This document shows positions 1 through 10,510 of a stretch of DNA of 64,000 nucleotides, one piece after another. Position 1 is the first letter of the stretch, and each line of letters begins with the position of its first letter. The translations under genes and the position numbers were made by a program. The DNA lies in NCBI RefSeq assembly GCF_029625435.1, contig NZ_CP121208.1:1-64000 (forward strand). The letters are read 5' to 3'. Source of the DNA: Arcanobacterium canis (GTDB taxonomy: Bacteria > Actinomycetota > Actinomycetes > Actinomycetales > Actinomycetaceae). The notes below the pieces were generated by a model. The model was not told the origin of the DNA, did no database searches, and saw only the letters and a list, made by a program, of their open reading frames with translations.

Positions 1-1521
1 ATGGCCGAAGGATCGCCCGCACGCGATGCGTGGAATGCAGCGACCGAGCTTTTGCTCGCTGACGCACGACTTTCCAGCTCACAATCGGCGTTTGTGAAGA
101 TGGCTCACCCCCTCGCCGTCGTCGATGACGTCTTCATGATCGCCGTCGGTTCGGAGTTTGTTCGCAACTGGATCACCGAACATGTCTCGTCAGTCATGAC
201 TGGACAGCTGTCTGAAATTTTCGGGCGCGAACTGAAGTTGATGATTTCTGTTGATCCGTCAGTCAATGACGAACCAGCCCCGGCACCTGTCCAACCAGCA
301 GTGCCATCTGTCTCGCCGACGTCGGAAAGCGAACGCAATCTTCGTGCAGTTGGTGGCGTACCCGCAGGTGAACCACTTGAACCATCGTATGACGTGTACG
401 GCTATACGCCTGAACTGGACTTTGACGATGCGCCATACCGCGCACCGCAGCAAAATGCTTTAATTGAGCAGCAAGAACGTGCTGGTCTTAATCCTCGCTA
501 TACCTTCGACAACTTCGTCATCGGAGAATCCAATAAATTCGCTGCGGCCACAGCTCTCGCTGTGTCGGAAGCCCCAGGATCCTCCTACAATCCGTTGTTC
601 CTCTACTCAGATTCTGGAATGGGGAAAACCCATCTCCTTCACGCCATCGGAAATTACACTCTCCAACTCTCGCCGAACCGCAAGGTTCTTTACGTTTCTG
701 CAGAGCAATTCACCAACCTCTTTATTAATGCGTTGCGCGATGGAAAACAGGCAGCGTTCAAGGATGAATTTAGAACTGTAGACGTCCTCCTCATTGACGA
801 TATCCAGTTCATGAACACCAAAGATCGCACGATCGAGGAGTTTTTCCATACTTTTAACGCGTTGAGCACAGCGAATAAGCAGATCGTCATCACATCCGAC
901 GTCGCGCCGAAGTTGCTCTCGGGATTTGAGGAGCGAATGATCTCGCGTTTCGCTTCAGGTATCACCACGAATATCGATCTGCCGAACCTCGAAACTCGTA
1001 TCGCGATTCTGGATAAGAAGGCAGCGAGCGAAAATCTTCAAGTTCCTCGCGACGTCATCGAATTTATCGCTTCGCGGATGACGACGAACGTTCGAGAGAT
1101 GGAAGGTGCTCTTCGACGAGTGACTGCCTATGCCGACCTGTCGCGAGATCCTGTTTCCCTTGATATGGCTGAAACCGTGCTGAAAGACATGATTTCTGAT
1201 CCGGGTAACGTCACTATTTCAGCCGCAATGATTATGGCTCAGGTGTCGGGATATTTCGGTATTGCATCAGCTGACCTGAAATCTCCGGCTCGGACACGTT
1301 CACTGACGATGCCTCGCCACATTGCGATGTATCTCTGCCGTGAGATGACGGACCTTTCGTTGCCGAAAATTGCTGAAGTTTTTAATCGGCGCGATCACAC
1401 CACTGTTCTCAATGCACTACGCAAAGTCGAGGCCCTCATGGCCGAGCGCCAAGCAGTGTTTAACCAGGTCTCCGAGCTAACATCGCTGATCAAAAACATG
1501 GCGAAAGAACAAAATTCCTGA
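1..1521 (+). CDS. dnaA: Chromosomal replication initiator protein DnaA
   Basis: DnaA binds DnaA boxes at oriC, oligomerises with ATP and opens the duplex. The 506-residue protein has an N-terminal domain I (about 1-90), a Pro/Glu-rich linker (about 90-155), an AAA+ domain (about 160-380) and a C-terminal DNA-binding domain. Walker A is SDSGMGKTH with the lysine at 209, and Walker B is VDVLLIDD at 260-267. The C-terminal signature RDHTTVLNA, which reads DnaA boxes, begins near residue 464. The first base of the window is the A of the start codon, so no ribosome-binding site or promoter is visible. Length and domain order are normal for actinobacteria. The gene is followed by an intergenic region with DnaA boxes and then dnaN, the usual origin arrangement. 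It may well regulate its own promoter through upstream boxes outside this window. Confidence 0.98.
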   Translation: MAEGSPARDAWNAATELLLADARLSSSQSAFVKMAHPLAVVDDVFMIAVGSEFVRNWITEHVSSVMTGQLSEIFGRELKLMISVDPSVNDEPAPAPVQPAVPSVSPTSESERNLRAVGGVPAGEPLEPSYDVYGYTPELDFDDAPYRAPQQNALIEQQERAGLNPRYTFDNFVIGESNKFAAATALAVSEAPGSSYNPLFLYSDSGMGKTHLLHAIGNYTLQLSPNRKVLYVSAEQFTNLFINALRDGKQAAFKDEFRTVDVLLIDDIQFMNTKDRTIEEFFHTFNALSTANKQIVITSDVAPKLLSGFEERMISRFASGITTNIDLPNLETRIAILDKKAASENLQVPRDVIEFIASRMTTNVREMEGALRRVTAYADLSRDPVSLDMAETVLKDMISDPGNVTISAAMIMAQVSGYFGIASADLKSPARTRSLTMPRHIAMYLCREMTDLSLPKIAEVFNRRDHTTVLNALRKVEALMAERQAVFNQVSELTSLIKNMAKEQNS

Positions 1522-1931
1522 TTTCCACATGGGCTGCGATTTACGCGTTCATAAGTAGCATTTTGCTGTGGATAACTTCTGAGGATGTGTGGATAAATCA
1601 TGGAAGAAAGTGTCCCATCCACAGATCGAAGTAGTTATCCACAATTCTTTCCTCCACATTTCCACAGCATTTTTCCCCAGAACGACGCCGAAAAATCCAT
1701 TTTTCCGTATTCTCCACACCCCCTACTACTACTTCTACCTAAGTGTTACCCGAGACAAATCGTGCGGCCACCGACTGACGAACAACACCACCAGCGTTCC
1801 GACGTCGTCACCGAAACAGATGACTGAGAGAATCACAACCGGAAGCGGCGAAGTACCGTCGTTTGCCGTAGAGTATTTGGTAGTTGTACCTGCACTCTGT
1901 GTGCGCATATTCGAGCGAAAGTAGGTCAGGC
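1522..1931. other. oriC: Origin of replication region (oriC) between dnaA and dnaN
   Basis: This 410-base gap holds no gene. I see three perfect DnaA boxes: TGTGGATAA at 1567-1575 and 1588-1596, and the opposite orientation TTATCCACA at 1635-1643. Degenerate TTTCCACA-like sites follow at about 1650-1720, and an AT-rich, pyrimidine-rich stretch at about 1655-1745 could be the unwinding element. Position between dnaA and dnaN is the standard actinobacterial origin location. Only three perfect boxes is few compared with the well-studied Streptomyces origin. The call as origin is inferred from context and boxes; the unwinding site is a guess. Confidence 0.8.
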
Positions 1932-3068
1932 GTGAAGATCTCCGTTGATCACGGCATTTTTGCCGAGGCAGTGACATGGGCCAGCCGCACTATTCCAAAC
2001 AGACCGGCGGTACCGGTGCTCGCCGGCATGAAGCTGGTTGCTAACGAAGACGGCATCGTTTCGCTCGGCTCGCGCGATTCTGACATCACATCGCACGTGG
2101 ATATCGAAGCTGATGTGGCTGAGGCTGGAGAAGTGCTGGTTCGTGGACGCCTTTTGGCGGACATCGTTCGTGCTCTTCCTGCAAACAAGCCCATTGAGCT
2201 CACTTTGGATGGGACAACTCTTGAAATCGAATGTGGTTCATCGCGTTTTTCGATGAAAACCATGGCAACCGAGGACTACACCGAACTTCCACAACTTCCA
2301 CCAGTGATCGGAAAAGTTGATGGCTCGCTGTGGCAAGAGGCTGTCGGTCAGGTAACGATTGCTGCCTCAAACGATGACACTCTTCCAATGTTGGTCTCGG
2401 TGTGTATTGAAATTGAGGGCAATTCGATGTCCCTGATGGCAACTGATCGTTATCGTCTGGCAGTTCGCGATCTGAAGTGGGACGCAGAAGATCCCAACAT
2501 TTCCACTCGAATTCTCGTGCGTGCGTCTCGCCTTCTTGACGTTGCCAAAGCTCTCGATTCCACTGGTCCGATTGAGGTGTCTTTGCGCGAAGAATCCGGT
2601 GTGAGCCTGATTGGTTTTTCAGCGGGCGGGCGCCAGAATACGATTCAGCTCATCGACGGCGAATATCCGCAGGTTCGTTCGCTGTTCCCCTCAGAGGTCA
2701 GCGGCCACGCATTGATCAACCGCGTGGAGTTGCTTGACGCAATCAAGCGTTCAAAATTGGTTGTAGAGAAAAATTCTGCCGTTCGACTCACGCTGACCGA
2801 CGGTCAGCTAACTCTCGAAGCCGGTGCAGGCGACAAGGCACAGTTCGCGGACGCGATCGAAGCCACCCTCGTCGGTGAAGACATCAAGATGGCTTTCAAC
2901 CCAACTCTTCTTCAAGATGGCGTAAATGTGATGAACGAAGAGCAGGTTCGCCTGAGCTTCACTCAGCCGACAAAGCCAGCAGTCTTGACCGGCGAAAGTG
3001 AGAAGGACGGTCCGAACGAGGATTTCCGTTTGCTTCTCATGCCGATCCGCACGTTCGGAACGAACTGA
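1932..3068 (+). CDS. dnaN: DNA polymerase III beta subunit (sliding clamp)
   Basis: DnaN forms the ring-shaped dimer that tethers DNA polymerase III to DNA. I choose the GTG at 1932, giving MKISVDHGIFAEAV and 378 residues, because the open frame upstream back to 1884 has no family resemblance and an AGGTCAGG purine stretch lies just before this GTG. Three repeated clamp domains of about 120 residues cover the length, and the C-terminus LLMPIRTFG matches the usual LMPMR ending. The stop codon at 3066-3068 directly abuts the recF start, so the two are probably translationally coupled. Replication-cluster context (dnaA, recF, gyrB) supports the assignment. Confidence 0.97.
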   Translation: MKISVDHGIFAEAVTWASRTIPNRPAVPVLAGMKLVANEDGIVSLGSRDSDITSHVDIEADVAEAGEVLVRGRLLADIVRALPANKPIELTLDGTTLEIECGSSRFSMKTMATEDYTELPQLPPVIGKVDGSLWQEAVGQVTIAASNDDTLPMLVSVCIEIEGNSMSLMATDRYRLAVRDLKWDAEDPNISTRILVRASRLLDVAKALDSTGPIEVSLREESGVSLIGFSAGGRQNTIQLIDGEYPQVRSLFPSEVSGHALINRVELLDAIKRSKLVVEKNSAVRLTLTDGQLTLEAGAGDKAQFADAIEATLVGEDIKMAFNPTLLQDGVNVMNEEQVRLSFTQPTKPAVLTGESEKDGPNEDFRLLLMPIRTFGTN

Positions 3069-4292
3069 GTGTACGTTTCAGATCTTGCACTGAACGACTT
3101 CCGGTCTTACCGAGAGGTCGTTCTCACTTTTGAGCCCGGAATCAACGTTTTCGTTGGTGAAAATGGGCAGGGCAAGACGAATCTTGTCGAAGCAATCGGC
3201 TACCTATCAACGTTTTCTTCGCATCGTGTGGCAGCCGACGCCGCCTTGGTTCGTCAAGGTGCGGGTGCTGGTGTCATCCGAGCAAAAGTTGTTCGCGGGA
3301 TTTCTCCTGTCACGCTCGAACTTGAAATCATTGCCGGAAAAGCGAATCGCGCTCGGATTAACCGCGGCAACGCACGTCCACGCGATCTCCTCGGCCTCGT
3401 TCGTACGGTGATGTTTGCGCCTGAAGACTTAGAGCTAGTCAAGGGAGATCCAGCAGATCGCCGCGCATTTCTTGATGACCTCATGATTCAGTTTCGCCCC
3501 CGACTTGCAGGAGTCAAAAGCGAGTACGAGAAAGTGCTGCGCCAGCGTGGCGCGCTTTTGAAACATCTGCAAAAGACGAAGCGCCGCGGAATGGAACCTG
3601 ACACGTCCACTCTTGGAGTTTGGGATGCGCAACTGGTGAAATTTGGCGCACAGATCATTTCAGCACGCGCAGAAATTGTGAAAGATTTGCGGCCATTCGT
3701 GGCTCAGTATTACGAGTCGGTGTCGGGCGGCAAAGGAAATGCTCGCGTCGATTACGAAGCAAATATCGACAAACGGGCCGGCTACGAGTTACCTGAAGCG
3801 AGCGAGTTTTTGGACGAGACGACGGCGCAGGCAGTCGATTTGCACGAGCAACAGCTCGCCGACGTCGCAGTGGTGAGTGAGCTTCTGGCCACAGCGCTCG
3901 ATGACTACCGTGATGCTGAAATCGATCGGGGCGTGAACTTGGTGGGCCCGCACCGCGATGACCTGCGGCTTTCTCTAGGAACTTTGCCTGCGAAAGGTTA
4001 TGCGTCACACGGTGAAAGTTGGTCGTATGCGTTGGCGCTCAAGTTAGGAATGTGGCAACTTCTGCAAACTCACGAAAGCGGCGAATGGGCGGATTCTGCT
4101 GAGCCGATTTTGATTCTCGATGATGTGTTCGCTGAGCTCGATTCACGCCGGCGCGAGCGGTTGGCGGCGATTGTCGCCCAAGCAGAACAAGTCTTTGTGA
4201 CAGCCGCCGTCGGGGACGATTTACCACCATCGCTCGATGGGCAACGGTATTTCGTGGCTGGTGGTTCCGTGAACGAGGCGACCGATGAGTGA
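3069..4292 (+). CDS. recF: DNA replication/repair protein RecF
   Basis: RecF is an SMC-like ATPase that loads RecA at single-strand gaps. The protein has 407 residues and starts with GTG immediately after the dnaN stop. Walker A is GENGQGKTN near residue 32. The ABC-type signature region is near KGDPADRRAFLDD, and the Walker B region is ILILDDVFAELD near residue 355. All expected motifs are present. The end overlaps the start of the next gene by 8 bases, consistent with one operon dnaN-recF-DUF721. A 6-phosphogluconate dehydrogenase gene, found between dnaN and recF in some actinobacteria, is absent here. Confidence 0.96.
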   Translation: MYVSDLALNDFRSYREVVLTFEPGINVFVGENGQGKTNLVEAIGYLSTFSSHRVAADAALVRQGAGAGVIRAKVVRGISPVTLELEIIAGKANRARINRGNARPRDLLGLVRTVMFAPEDLELVKGDPADRRAFLDDLMIQFRPRLAGVKSEYEKVLRQRGALLKHLQKTKRRGMEPDTSTLGVWDAQLVKFGAQIISARAEIVKDLRPFVAQYYESVSGGKGNARVDYEANIDKRAGYELPEASEFLDETTAQAVDLHEQQLADVAVVSELLATALDDYRDAEIDRGVNLVGPHRDDLRLSLGTLPAKGYASHGESWSYALALKLGMWQLLQTHESGEWADSAEPILILDDVFAELDSRRRERLAAIVAQAEQVFVTAAVGDDLPPSLDGQRYFVAGGSVNEATDE

Positions 4293-4869
4293 CGCCAGAC
4301 GTGCCGCGCGTAAAGCCGCAGCGGAAAAGTACGGCGATACCCTTCCGCTTCAGCTCCTTGCGCGTGCTCGGAAAATGATGTCTGATCGTGGATATCGTCC
4401 CAAGGGTCGAGCCGCAGTTGAGGTTGTCAAAGAACAACCCGAAAAACTCGGCGAGGATGTTTTCGTGCCCGTTCCAGGACAAGATGTGGGATCTGGCGCG
4501 CATAAATCGTGGCGTGATCCGCACCCGCTCAGCGAACTTGTCAAAGCACTGGTACGAGATCGCGGCTGGGGAACGCGTCTTGAGGTGGCCGACGTCGGCG
4601 CTCGGTGGCCGCAGATCGTGGGCGAAACTGTGGCGGCGAATGCGATTTTTGAAAGTTTCGAGGGCGGAGTGCTCACGATTCGGGCGCGTACAGTCGGCTG
4701 GGAGACTCAGTTGCGCGCATTATTGGGGCATTTAGATGCACGTCTTGCCAAAGAACTCGGCGAGGGAGTCGTCAAAGAAATCGTCATTGGTTCTCCCAAT
4801 ACGCGACCGAACTGGAACGCCGGTGGTTGGCGTGTAAAGGGCCGAGGTGTGCGCGACACTTACGACTAA
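4285..4869 (+). CDS. DUF721 protein, probable DciA helicase loader/operator
   Basis: A 194-residue protein overlapping the end of recF. The C-terminal half (about residues 75-190) matches the DUF721 pattern, with a conserved block around ARWPQIVGETVAANA and a later block GGVLTIRARTVGWETQLR. DUF721 proteins include DciA, which assists the replicative helicase DnaB in bacteria lacking DnaC. The N-terminal 70 residues are basic and look disordered, as is common in the family. The position after recF and before gyrB is standard in actinobacteria. The helicase role is known for homologues and is inferred here. No terminator is obvious in the following 209-base gap, which ends in the gyrB leader. 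Confidence 0.85.
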   Translation: MSDARRAARKAAAEKYGDTLPLQLLARARKMMSDRGYRPKGRAAVEVVKEQPEKLGEDVFVPVPGQDVGSGAHKSWRDPHPLSELVKALVRDRGWGTRLEVADVGARWPQIVGETVAANAIFESFEGGVLTIRARTVGWETQLRALLGHLDARLAKELGEGVVKEIVIGSPNTRPNWNAGGWRVKGRGVRDTYD

Positions 4870-5078
4870 TCGATGCGTCACGACGCTGGTTGGCTACTGA
4901 CGTCGGCAAAACGGCTGCAGAATCTCGAAAAGTGGCTGGAAATGCGCTAGAATTAAGTGTCAATCGTGTGTGTAGGGGGGTAGCGCAACGGCCTCCACAG
5001 CTCTCATAGGGCACTTTTCGCGTCGGTGAGAGATGGAACACATCATCAAGGCTCCGTTGTGCGAGGAGAAATTCGTTC

Positions 5079-7106
5079 GTGGCAGAGGAAAAGAAGCATC
5101 GTCCTGGCGAGGTATCGCCAGAGCATTCGTACGACGCTGGGGATATCACGGTTTTGGAGGGCCTTGAGGCCGTTCGAAAGCGCCCGGGTATGTACATTGG
5201 CTCCACTGGTGAACGCGGCTTGCACCACCTGGTGTATGAGGTTGTGGACAACTCAGTTGATGAGGCGATGGCTGGCTACGCGTCCAACATCGTGGTCACC
5301 TTGCTAGAAAATGGCGGAGTTCGCGTGTCTGACGACGGCCGTGGAATCCCCGTCGATATTCACCCCACGCAAGGCGTTTCTGCAGTTCAGGTAGTGATGA
5401 CTGTTCTGCACGCAGGTGGCAAGTTTGGCAACGGCGGTTACGCAGTCTCCGGTGGTCTGCACGGCGTGGGTATCTCCGTGGTGAATGCTCTTTCCACACG
5501 CATGGACACTGAAGTTCGCCGTGATGGCTACGTCTGGCGCATTTCCTACGAAAATGGTGTTCCTCTTGGACCGCTCGAAAAGGGTGAACCTACGGATGAA
5601 ACGGGAACAACTCAGACTTTCTGGGCGAATCCAGAGATCTTCGAAACCACTGAGTTCGATTTCGAAACACTGCGCCGCCGTTTCCACCAGATGTGTTTCC
5701 TGAACAAGGGACTGCGCATCACCCTGATCGAAGAACGCACTGGCGCGGTTGCTGAAGGTGACGAACTGGCCGGCGAGGATGCCCCGACGTCGGGACACCG
5801 CGAGGTGACCTACCGTTACGACAACGGTCTGCATGACTACGTGAAGTACCTGGTGGAGACGAAGAAAACCACTCCCGTCCACCCTGAGCCAATCTACTTT
5901 GAAGCTGAAGATCAGGAGCAAAAGATCGCCGTTGAAGTGGCGATGCAGTGGACTGAATCGTATTCCGAAACACTTCATACTTTTGCCAATACGATCAATA
6001 CCACCGAAGGCGGCACACACGAAGAAGGCTTCCGCAGCGCCCTGACCTCAGTGATGAACAAGTTCGCTCGCGATAAGGGCTTGCTCAAGGAAAAGGACTC
6101 GAACCTTTCTGGCGATGATATTCGCGAAGGCCTCACCGCTGTTATCTCGGTGAAACTTGGCGAACCGCAGTTTGAGGGCCAGACGAAGACGAAGCTCGGT
6201 AACACCGAGGCGCGCACCTTCGTTCAGCAGCAAACGTATGCGCAGCTCACGGACTGGCTTGATTCCCACCCCAGCGAAGGTAAGGAAATTATTCGTAAGG
6301 CCACTCAGGCATTTGCCGCACGCCAGGCAGCGCGCAAGGCTCGCGAAGCCACCCGTCGCAAGTCCGTCCTCGAATCTGTTTCGATGCCAGGCAAGCTCAA
6401 GGATTGCACTTCGCGCAACCCAGAAGATTCCGAAATCTTCATCGTTGAGGGTGATTCTGCAGGTGGTTCGGCAGTCAATGGCCGTGACCCAGCGCATCAG
6501 GCGATCATGCCGATTCGTGGCAAGATCCTCAACGTGGAAAAGGCACGTTTGGATCGTGCCCTGTCCTCGGAGTCGATTCAGTCGCTGATCACCGCTTTCG
6601 GTACCGGCGTCGGTGAAGAGTTCGATATCGCGAAATTGCGCTACCACAAGATTGTGTTCATGGCTGACGCCGACGTTGACGGCGCACATATCGCCACTCT
6701 TCTTCTCACACTTGTCTACCGTTACATGAAACCGCTGATTGAGCACGGTTACGTGTACTTGGCAATGCCACCGCTCTATCGCATCAAGTGGTCGAACTCT
6801 GCGCACGAATATGTGTTCTCCGACAAAGAACGCGATGCCGTTCTCGCCTCTGGCCTCGCCGAAGGTAAGAAACTTCCCAAGGCAGAAGGCCAGGGCATCC
6901 AGCGCTACAAGGGTTTGGGCGAAATGAATGATTCCGAGCTGTGGGACACGACGATGAATCCTGAGACTCGCACACTCAAGCGCGTCTCTATCGGTGAAGC
7001 AGCTGCAACTGACGAAGCATTCTCAATTCTCATGGGTGAAGACGTGCTCTCGCGTCGCGGGTTCATTCAGCGCAACGCACATGACGTTCGATTCCTGGAT
7101 ATCTGA
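5079..7106 (+). CDS. gyrB: DNA gyrase subunit B
   Basis: GyrB is the ATPase subunit of gyrase, which introduces negative supercoils. The start is a GTG with GAGGAG about 10 bases upstream, giving 675 residues, which fits actinobacterial GyrB. The GHKL ATPase domain shows the conserved [13 protein letters not shown] block near residue 50 and the GGLHGVG loop near residue 126. The TOPRIM domain has the EGDSAGGSA motif near 456 and the DADVDGAH metal-binding block near residue 530. The C-terminal GyrA-interaction block contains [10 protein letters not shown]. gyrA follows after 12 bases, so the two are co-transcribed. Confidence 0.98.
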   Translation: MAEEKKHRPGEVSPEHSYDAGDITVLEGLEAVRKRPGMYIGSTGERGLHHLVYEVVDNSVDEAMAGYASNIVVTLLENGGVRVSDDGRGIPVDIHPTQGVSAVQVVMTVLHAGGKFGNGGYAVSGGLHGVGISVVNALSTRMDTEVRRDGYVWRISYENGVPLGPLEKGEPTDETGTTQTFWANPEIFETTEFDFETLRRRFHQMCFLNKGLRITLIEERTGAVAEGDELAGEDAPTSGHREVTYRYDNGLHDYVKYLVETKKTTPVHPEPIYFEAEDQEQKIAVEVAMQWTESYSETLHTFANTINTTEGGTHEEGFRSALTSVMNKFARDKGLLKEKDSNLSGDDIREGLTAVISVKLGEPQFEGQTKTKLGNTEARTFVQQQTYAQLTDWLDSHPSEGKEIIRKATQAFAARQAARKAREATRRKSVLESVSMPGKLKDCTSRNPEDSEIFIVEGDSAGGSAVNGRDPAHQAIMPIRGKILNVEKARLDRALSSESIQSLITAFGTGVGEEFDIAKLRYHKIVFMADADVDGAHIATLLLTLVYRYMKPLIEHGYVYLAMPPLYRIKWSNSAHEYVFSDKERDAVLASGLAEGKKLPKAEGQGIQRYKGLGEMNDSELWDTTMNPETRTLKRVSIGEAAATDEAFSILMGEDVLSRRGFIQRNAHDVRFLDI

Positions 7107-7118
7107 GGTAGATAACAA

Positions 7119-9731
7119 ATGAGTGAAACGACTGAGTACAACCACGGACATATCCTGGACGTCGATCTCCAAAAGGAGATGGAGACTTCTTACCTTGACT
7201 ACGCGATGAGTGTGATTGTCGGTCGCGCACTTCCTGATGTGCGCGACGGCATGAAGCCAGTTCACCGCCGCGTGATCTACGCGATGTGGGACGGAGGCTA
7301 CCGCCCAGATTCGTCCTTCTCGAAGTCGGTGAAGATCGTCGGTGACGTGATGGGTAACTATCACCCGCACGGTGACGCGGCGATTTACGACACGATGGTT
7401 CGTTTGGTTCAGCCTTGGGCTATGCGTTACCCGCTTGTAGCTGGTCAAGGTAACTTCGGTACCGCTGGTGATCTCGGAGCTGCTGCCCCTCGTTACACTG
7501 AGGCTCGTATGGCTCCCCTCGCCGTGGAAATGGTACGCGACATCAACGAAGATACCGTTGATTTCGAGCCGAACTTCGATGGCTCCGTTCAAGAGCCGAT
7601 GGTGTTGCCGTCGCGTTTCCCGAATCTCCTGGTCAACGGGTCCGAAGGAATCGCCGTCGGTATGGCGACGCGAATACCACCGCACAACCTGCGCGAAGTT
7701 GCAGCCGGTGTGCAGTGGTATTTGGAAAATCCCGACGCCACGCGTGAAGAGCTTCTCGCTGCGTTGCTCCTGCGTATTAAGGGGCCAGATTTCCCCACTG
7801 GCGCAACAATTCTGGGCACTAAGGGCATTGAGGAAATGTACCGAACTGGCCATGGCTCGATCACTCAGCGCGCTGTGGTCAAGGTGGAAGAAATCCACAA
7901 CCGTCAGTGCCTGGTCGTTACTGATCTTCCGTTCCAGGTCAACCCTGATCGCCTCCTCGACAAGATCGTTGAAGGAATCAAGGACGGCCGCTTGGCTGGC
8001 ATCGCTGATATCCGAGATGAAACGTCGGGCCGTGCCGGACAGCGCATCGTCATTGTTCTCAAGAAAGATGCAGTGCCGAAAGTTGTGATGAACAATCTGT
8101 TCAAGCACACCCAGCTCCAAAATAACTTCCCGGCGAATATGCTTGCCTTGGTTGACGGTGTTCCACGTACGCTTTCCCTTGACGGGTTCGTCCATCACTG
8201 GACGATGCATCAGGTGGATGTGATCCGTAGGCGCACTGAGTTCCGCCTGCGCAAGACCCTTGAGCGTTTGATGATTTTGGAGGGACTAGTCAAGGCCCTC
8301 GACGCGCTTGATGAAGTGATTGCCTTGATCCGTCGCTCGCCTACAGTGGATTCTGCGCGCGAGGGATTGATGGATCTTCTGGGGATCAACGAGATCCAGG
8401 CGGACCACATTTTGGCTATGCAGCTGCGTCGTTTGGCAGCTTTGGAACGTCAAAAGATCATTGATGAGCGTGATGAAAAGCTCGCAATGGTTGAGGACTT
8501 CCGTGATATTTTAGCCAAGCCTGAACGCCAGCGTGCGATCATCTCAGATGAGCTTTCCGAGATCGTGAACAAGTTCGGTGACGATCGCCGTACGGTGATT
8601 TTGCCGTACGACGGCGAAGTGAGCGTTGAAGATCTCATCACTGAAGAAGACGTCGTCATCACGATTACCCGTTCGGGCTACATCAAGCGGACGAAGGTGA
8701 GTGAATACCGTGCTCAGCACCGCGGTGGTAAGGGCATCAAGGGTGCGACGTTGCGTGAAGACGACGTTGTGACGAATTTTGGCATTGCTTCCACCCACGA
8801 TTGGCACCTGTTCTTTACGAATATGGGCCGCGTCTACCGCGCCAAGGGATACGAGATCCCTGAAGGGTCGCGCGAATCGAAGGGTCAGCACATCGCTAAT
8901 GTGCTTGAGTTCCAGCCGGGTGAAACGATCGCATCTGCGATCTCGTTGCGTTCCTATGACCAGGCAGAATACCTTGTTCTGGCAACCAAGAGCGGCATGA
9001 TTAAGAAGACGAAGCTCTCGGATTACGATTCTGCTCGCTCGGCTGGTCTGATCGCGATCAAGCTTCGTGAAGATGCCGACGGAAATATGGATCAAGTGGT
9101 TTCGGCCAAGCTTGCCAACGAGGGAGACGATCTTCTCCTCGTGTCTAAGCATGGTCAGTCGCTTCGTTTCAAGGCCACGAATGAGGCACTTCGTCCAATG
9201 GGGCGTGGCACCTCAGGCGTGACGGGCATGAAGTTCCGCGACGGCGACGAACTACTGACGATGGAAGTTGTCCGCGACGATTCTGAAGTCTTCGTGGTTA
9301 CCGAAGGTGGTTTTGCTAAGCGTACGCAGGTTGATCAGTACCGGCTCCAGGGACGCGGAGGCTTGGGAATCAAGGTGGCAAATCTCGTTGAATCGCGTGG
9401 CGATTTGGTAGGCGCGCTCATCACCCAGCCAGGCGATGAAGTACTCGTCATCATGGAGTCCGGAAAGGTCGTGCGTTCCTCGGTTGATGAAGTCAACCTT
9501 ACTGGCCGCAACACCCAGGGCGTCACGTTCGCTCGTCCGGATAAGAAGGACCGTGTCATCGCGATTGCGCTCAACCTCGAAGCCGAAGAAGACGAGCTTG
9601 AGAATAACGAAAACGTTGATGTCGATGCCGTGACCTCCGCAGTGGACGAAACGCCGGCGTCGGCGCAGAACACTGAAACTGGTACCGCGAGGGACACTGA
9701 CGTGGCAGAATCTAACGACGAGGCCAAGTAG
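7119..9731 (+). CDS. gyrA: DNA gyrase subunit A
   Basis: GyrA carries out DNA breakage and reunion and wraps DNA. The 870-residue protein has the breakage-reunion core (about 1-510) with the active-site tyrosine in PRYTEAR at residue 126, followed by the six-bladed beta-pinwheel. The GyrA box that starts the C-terminal domain is seen as QHRGGKG near residue 533. The tail (about 820-870) is highly acidic, as in other gyrases where it tunes supercoiling. At the position of E. coli Ser83 the residue is alanine (A87, in [10 protein letters not shown]), as in mycobacteria, which usually means lower intrinsic quinolone affinity. It follows gyrB directly and precedes the DUF3566 gene. Confidence 0.98.
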   Translation: MSETTEYNHGHILDVDLQKEMETSYLDYAMSVIVGRALPDVRDGMKPVHRRVIYAMWDGGYRPDSSFSKSVKIVGDVMGNYHPHGDAAIYDTMVRLVQPWAMRYPLVAGQGNFGTAGDLGAAAPRYTEARMAPLAVEMVRDINEDTVDFEPNFDGSVQEPMVLPSRFPNLLVNGSEGIAVGMATRIPPHNLREVAAGVQWYLENPDATREELLAALLLRIKGPDFPTGATILGTKGIEEMYRTGHGSITQRAVVKVEEIHNRQCLVVTDLPFQVNPDRLLDKIVEGIKDGRLAGIADIRDETSGRAGQRIVIVLKKDAVPKVVMNNLFKHTQLQNNFPANMLALVDGVPRTLSLDGFVHHWTMHQVDVIRRRTEFRLRKTLERLMILEGLVKALDALDEVIALIRRSPTVDSAREGLMDLLGINEIQADHILAMQLRRLAALERQKIIDERDEKLAMVEDFRDILAKPERQRAIISDELSEIVNKFGDDRRTVILPYDGEVSVEDLITEEDVVITITRSGYIKRTKVSEYRAQHRGGKGIKGATLREDDVVTNFGIASTHDWHLFFTNMGRVYRAKGYEIPEGSRESKGQHIANVLEFQPGETIASAISLRSYDQAEYLVLATKSGMIKKTKLSDYDSARSAGLIAIKLREDADGNMDQVVSAKLANEGDDLLLVSKHGQSLRFKATNEALRPMGRGTSGVTGMKFRDGDELLTMEVVRDDSEVFVVTEGGFAKRTQVDQYRLQGRGGLGIKVANLVESRGDLVGALITQPGDEVLVIMESGKVVRSSVDEVNLTGRNTQGVTFARPDKKDRVIAIALNLEAEEDELENNENVDVDAVTSAVDETPASAQNTETGTARDTDVAESNDEAK

Positions 9732-9761
9732 TAGGGCCGCCAACAAAACGAAGGGTAGAAA

Positions 9762-10196
9762 ATGAGTGAGGAAATCACGCATACCGCGCCCGCAGTCACA
9801 AACCCGGTCAAGGTTAAGCCTGCCACGGTTAATGTGGGCATTCGCCGCGTGAAGATGACGGTGACGAAAGTTGATCCGTGGTCGGCGCTGAAGCTGTCGT
9901 TCCTTTTGTCGGTGGCGCTGGGCATCATGATCGTCGTTGCAGCAACAGTTCTGTGGCTCGTACTCGATGCCATGCATGTGTGGAGCCAGCTCACTGAGCT
10001 GATTAACACGCTGGGCGAGCCGCGTTTGATGGAGCTGGCACAGTACATGGAGTTCGGTCGATTCATTCCGTTTGCCGTGGTTGTTGCCGTCATTGAAATC
10101 GTGCTTTTTACTGCTCTGGGAGCTGTGATTGCGCTGATTTACAATCTCGTGGCATCGCTGGTTGGCGGTCTGACACTGACCGTCTCTGACGAGTAA
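9762..10196 (+). CDS. DUF3566 family two-TM membrane protein
   Basis: A 144-residue protein found directly downstream of gyrA in many actinobacteria. It starts with ATG preceded by GAAGGGTAGAAA. Residues about 30-140 match the DUF3566 layout: an R-R-V-K-M-T-V-T-K-V-D-PWSALK block, a first membrane helix (about 45-70), a middle amphipathic part around the W-S-Q-L-T-E-L segment, and a second helix (about 105-132). No catalytic motif is visible. Its function is not known with certainty. The conserved position suggests co-transcription with gyrase, but that does not define a role. Confidence 0.85.
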   Translation: MSEEITHTAPAVTNPVKVKPATVNVGIRRVKMTVTKVDPWSALKLSFLLSVALGIMIVVAATVLWLVLDAMHVWSQLTELINTLGEPRLMELAQYMEFGRFIPFAVVVAVIEIVLFTALGAVIALIYNLVASLVGGLTLTVSDE

Positions 10197-10290
10197 ATGT
10201 GATCTATGACGCGCACCCGGCCTAGGAATTTGATTCACTGAGCCGGGTGCGCTATTCTTTTCGAGTGCCCTTCTTGAGGGGCGAAATGTT

Positions 10291-10364
10291 GGGCCTATAG
10301 CTCAGTTGGTTAGAGCGCTACACTGATAATGTAGAGGTCGATGGTTCGAGTCCATCTAGGCCCA
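10291..10364 (+). tRNA. tRNA-Ile (anticodon GAT)
   Basis: A full cloverleaf can be drawn. The acceptor stem GGGCCTA pairs with TAGGCCC and the discriminator base is A at 10364. The anticodon stem CTACA/TGTAG closes the loop CTGATAA with anticodon GAT at 10325-10327. The T arm carries GGTTCGAGTCC. The 3' CCA is not encoded. Position downstream of gyrA is typical of actinobacteria. Confidence 0.97.
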
Positions 10365-10385
10365 CAGTCCACTGAAGGGGATGCC

Positions 10386-10502
10386 ATGAAAAAGGTTCTT
10401 TCAGCAGTTGCTATTGCAGCCGTTGGTTATGGTATCTTCGTCAAGTGGCTCGAGGTTCGCGAACGCGAAGCTACGTGGGAGAAGGTCTCCGATCCCGAAT
10501 AA
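10386..10502 (+). CDS. DLW-39-like microprotein
   Basis: A 38-residue open reading frame lying between tRNA-Ile and tRNA-Ala. ATG at 10386 is preceded by a strong ribosome-binding site, AAGGGG, at 10374-10379. The protein has a hydrophobic N-terminal helix (about residues 4-20) and a charged C-terminal part ending TWEKVSDPE. The short length, single hydrophobic helix and a Trp-containing acidic tail match the DLW-39 family, a set of about 39-residue actinobacterial proteins encoded next to these tRNAs. Its function is unknown. The family match is from memory of its features and has not been aligned here. It is too short for most ORF callers. Confidence 0.8.
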   Translation: MKKVLSAVAIAAVGYGIFVKWLEVREREATWEKVSDPE

Positions 10503-10510
10503 ATAAATAT

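Noticed and set aside
7023-8210. Long open frame of 395 codons on the minus strand inside gyrA
   Set aside because: It is the antisense shadow of gyrA; composition and lack of recognisable domains argue against a gene.
9252-10238. Long minus-strand frame of 328 codons across the end of gyrA and the DUF3566 gene
   Set aside because: It overlaps two conserved genes, shows no domain and no ribosome-binding site.
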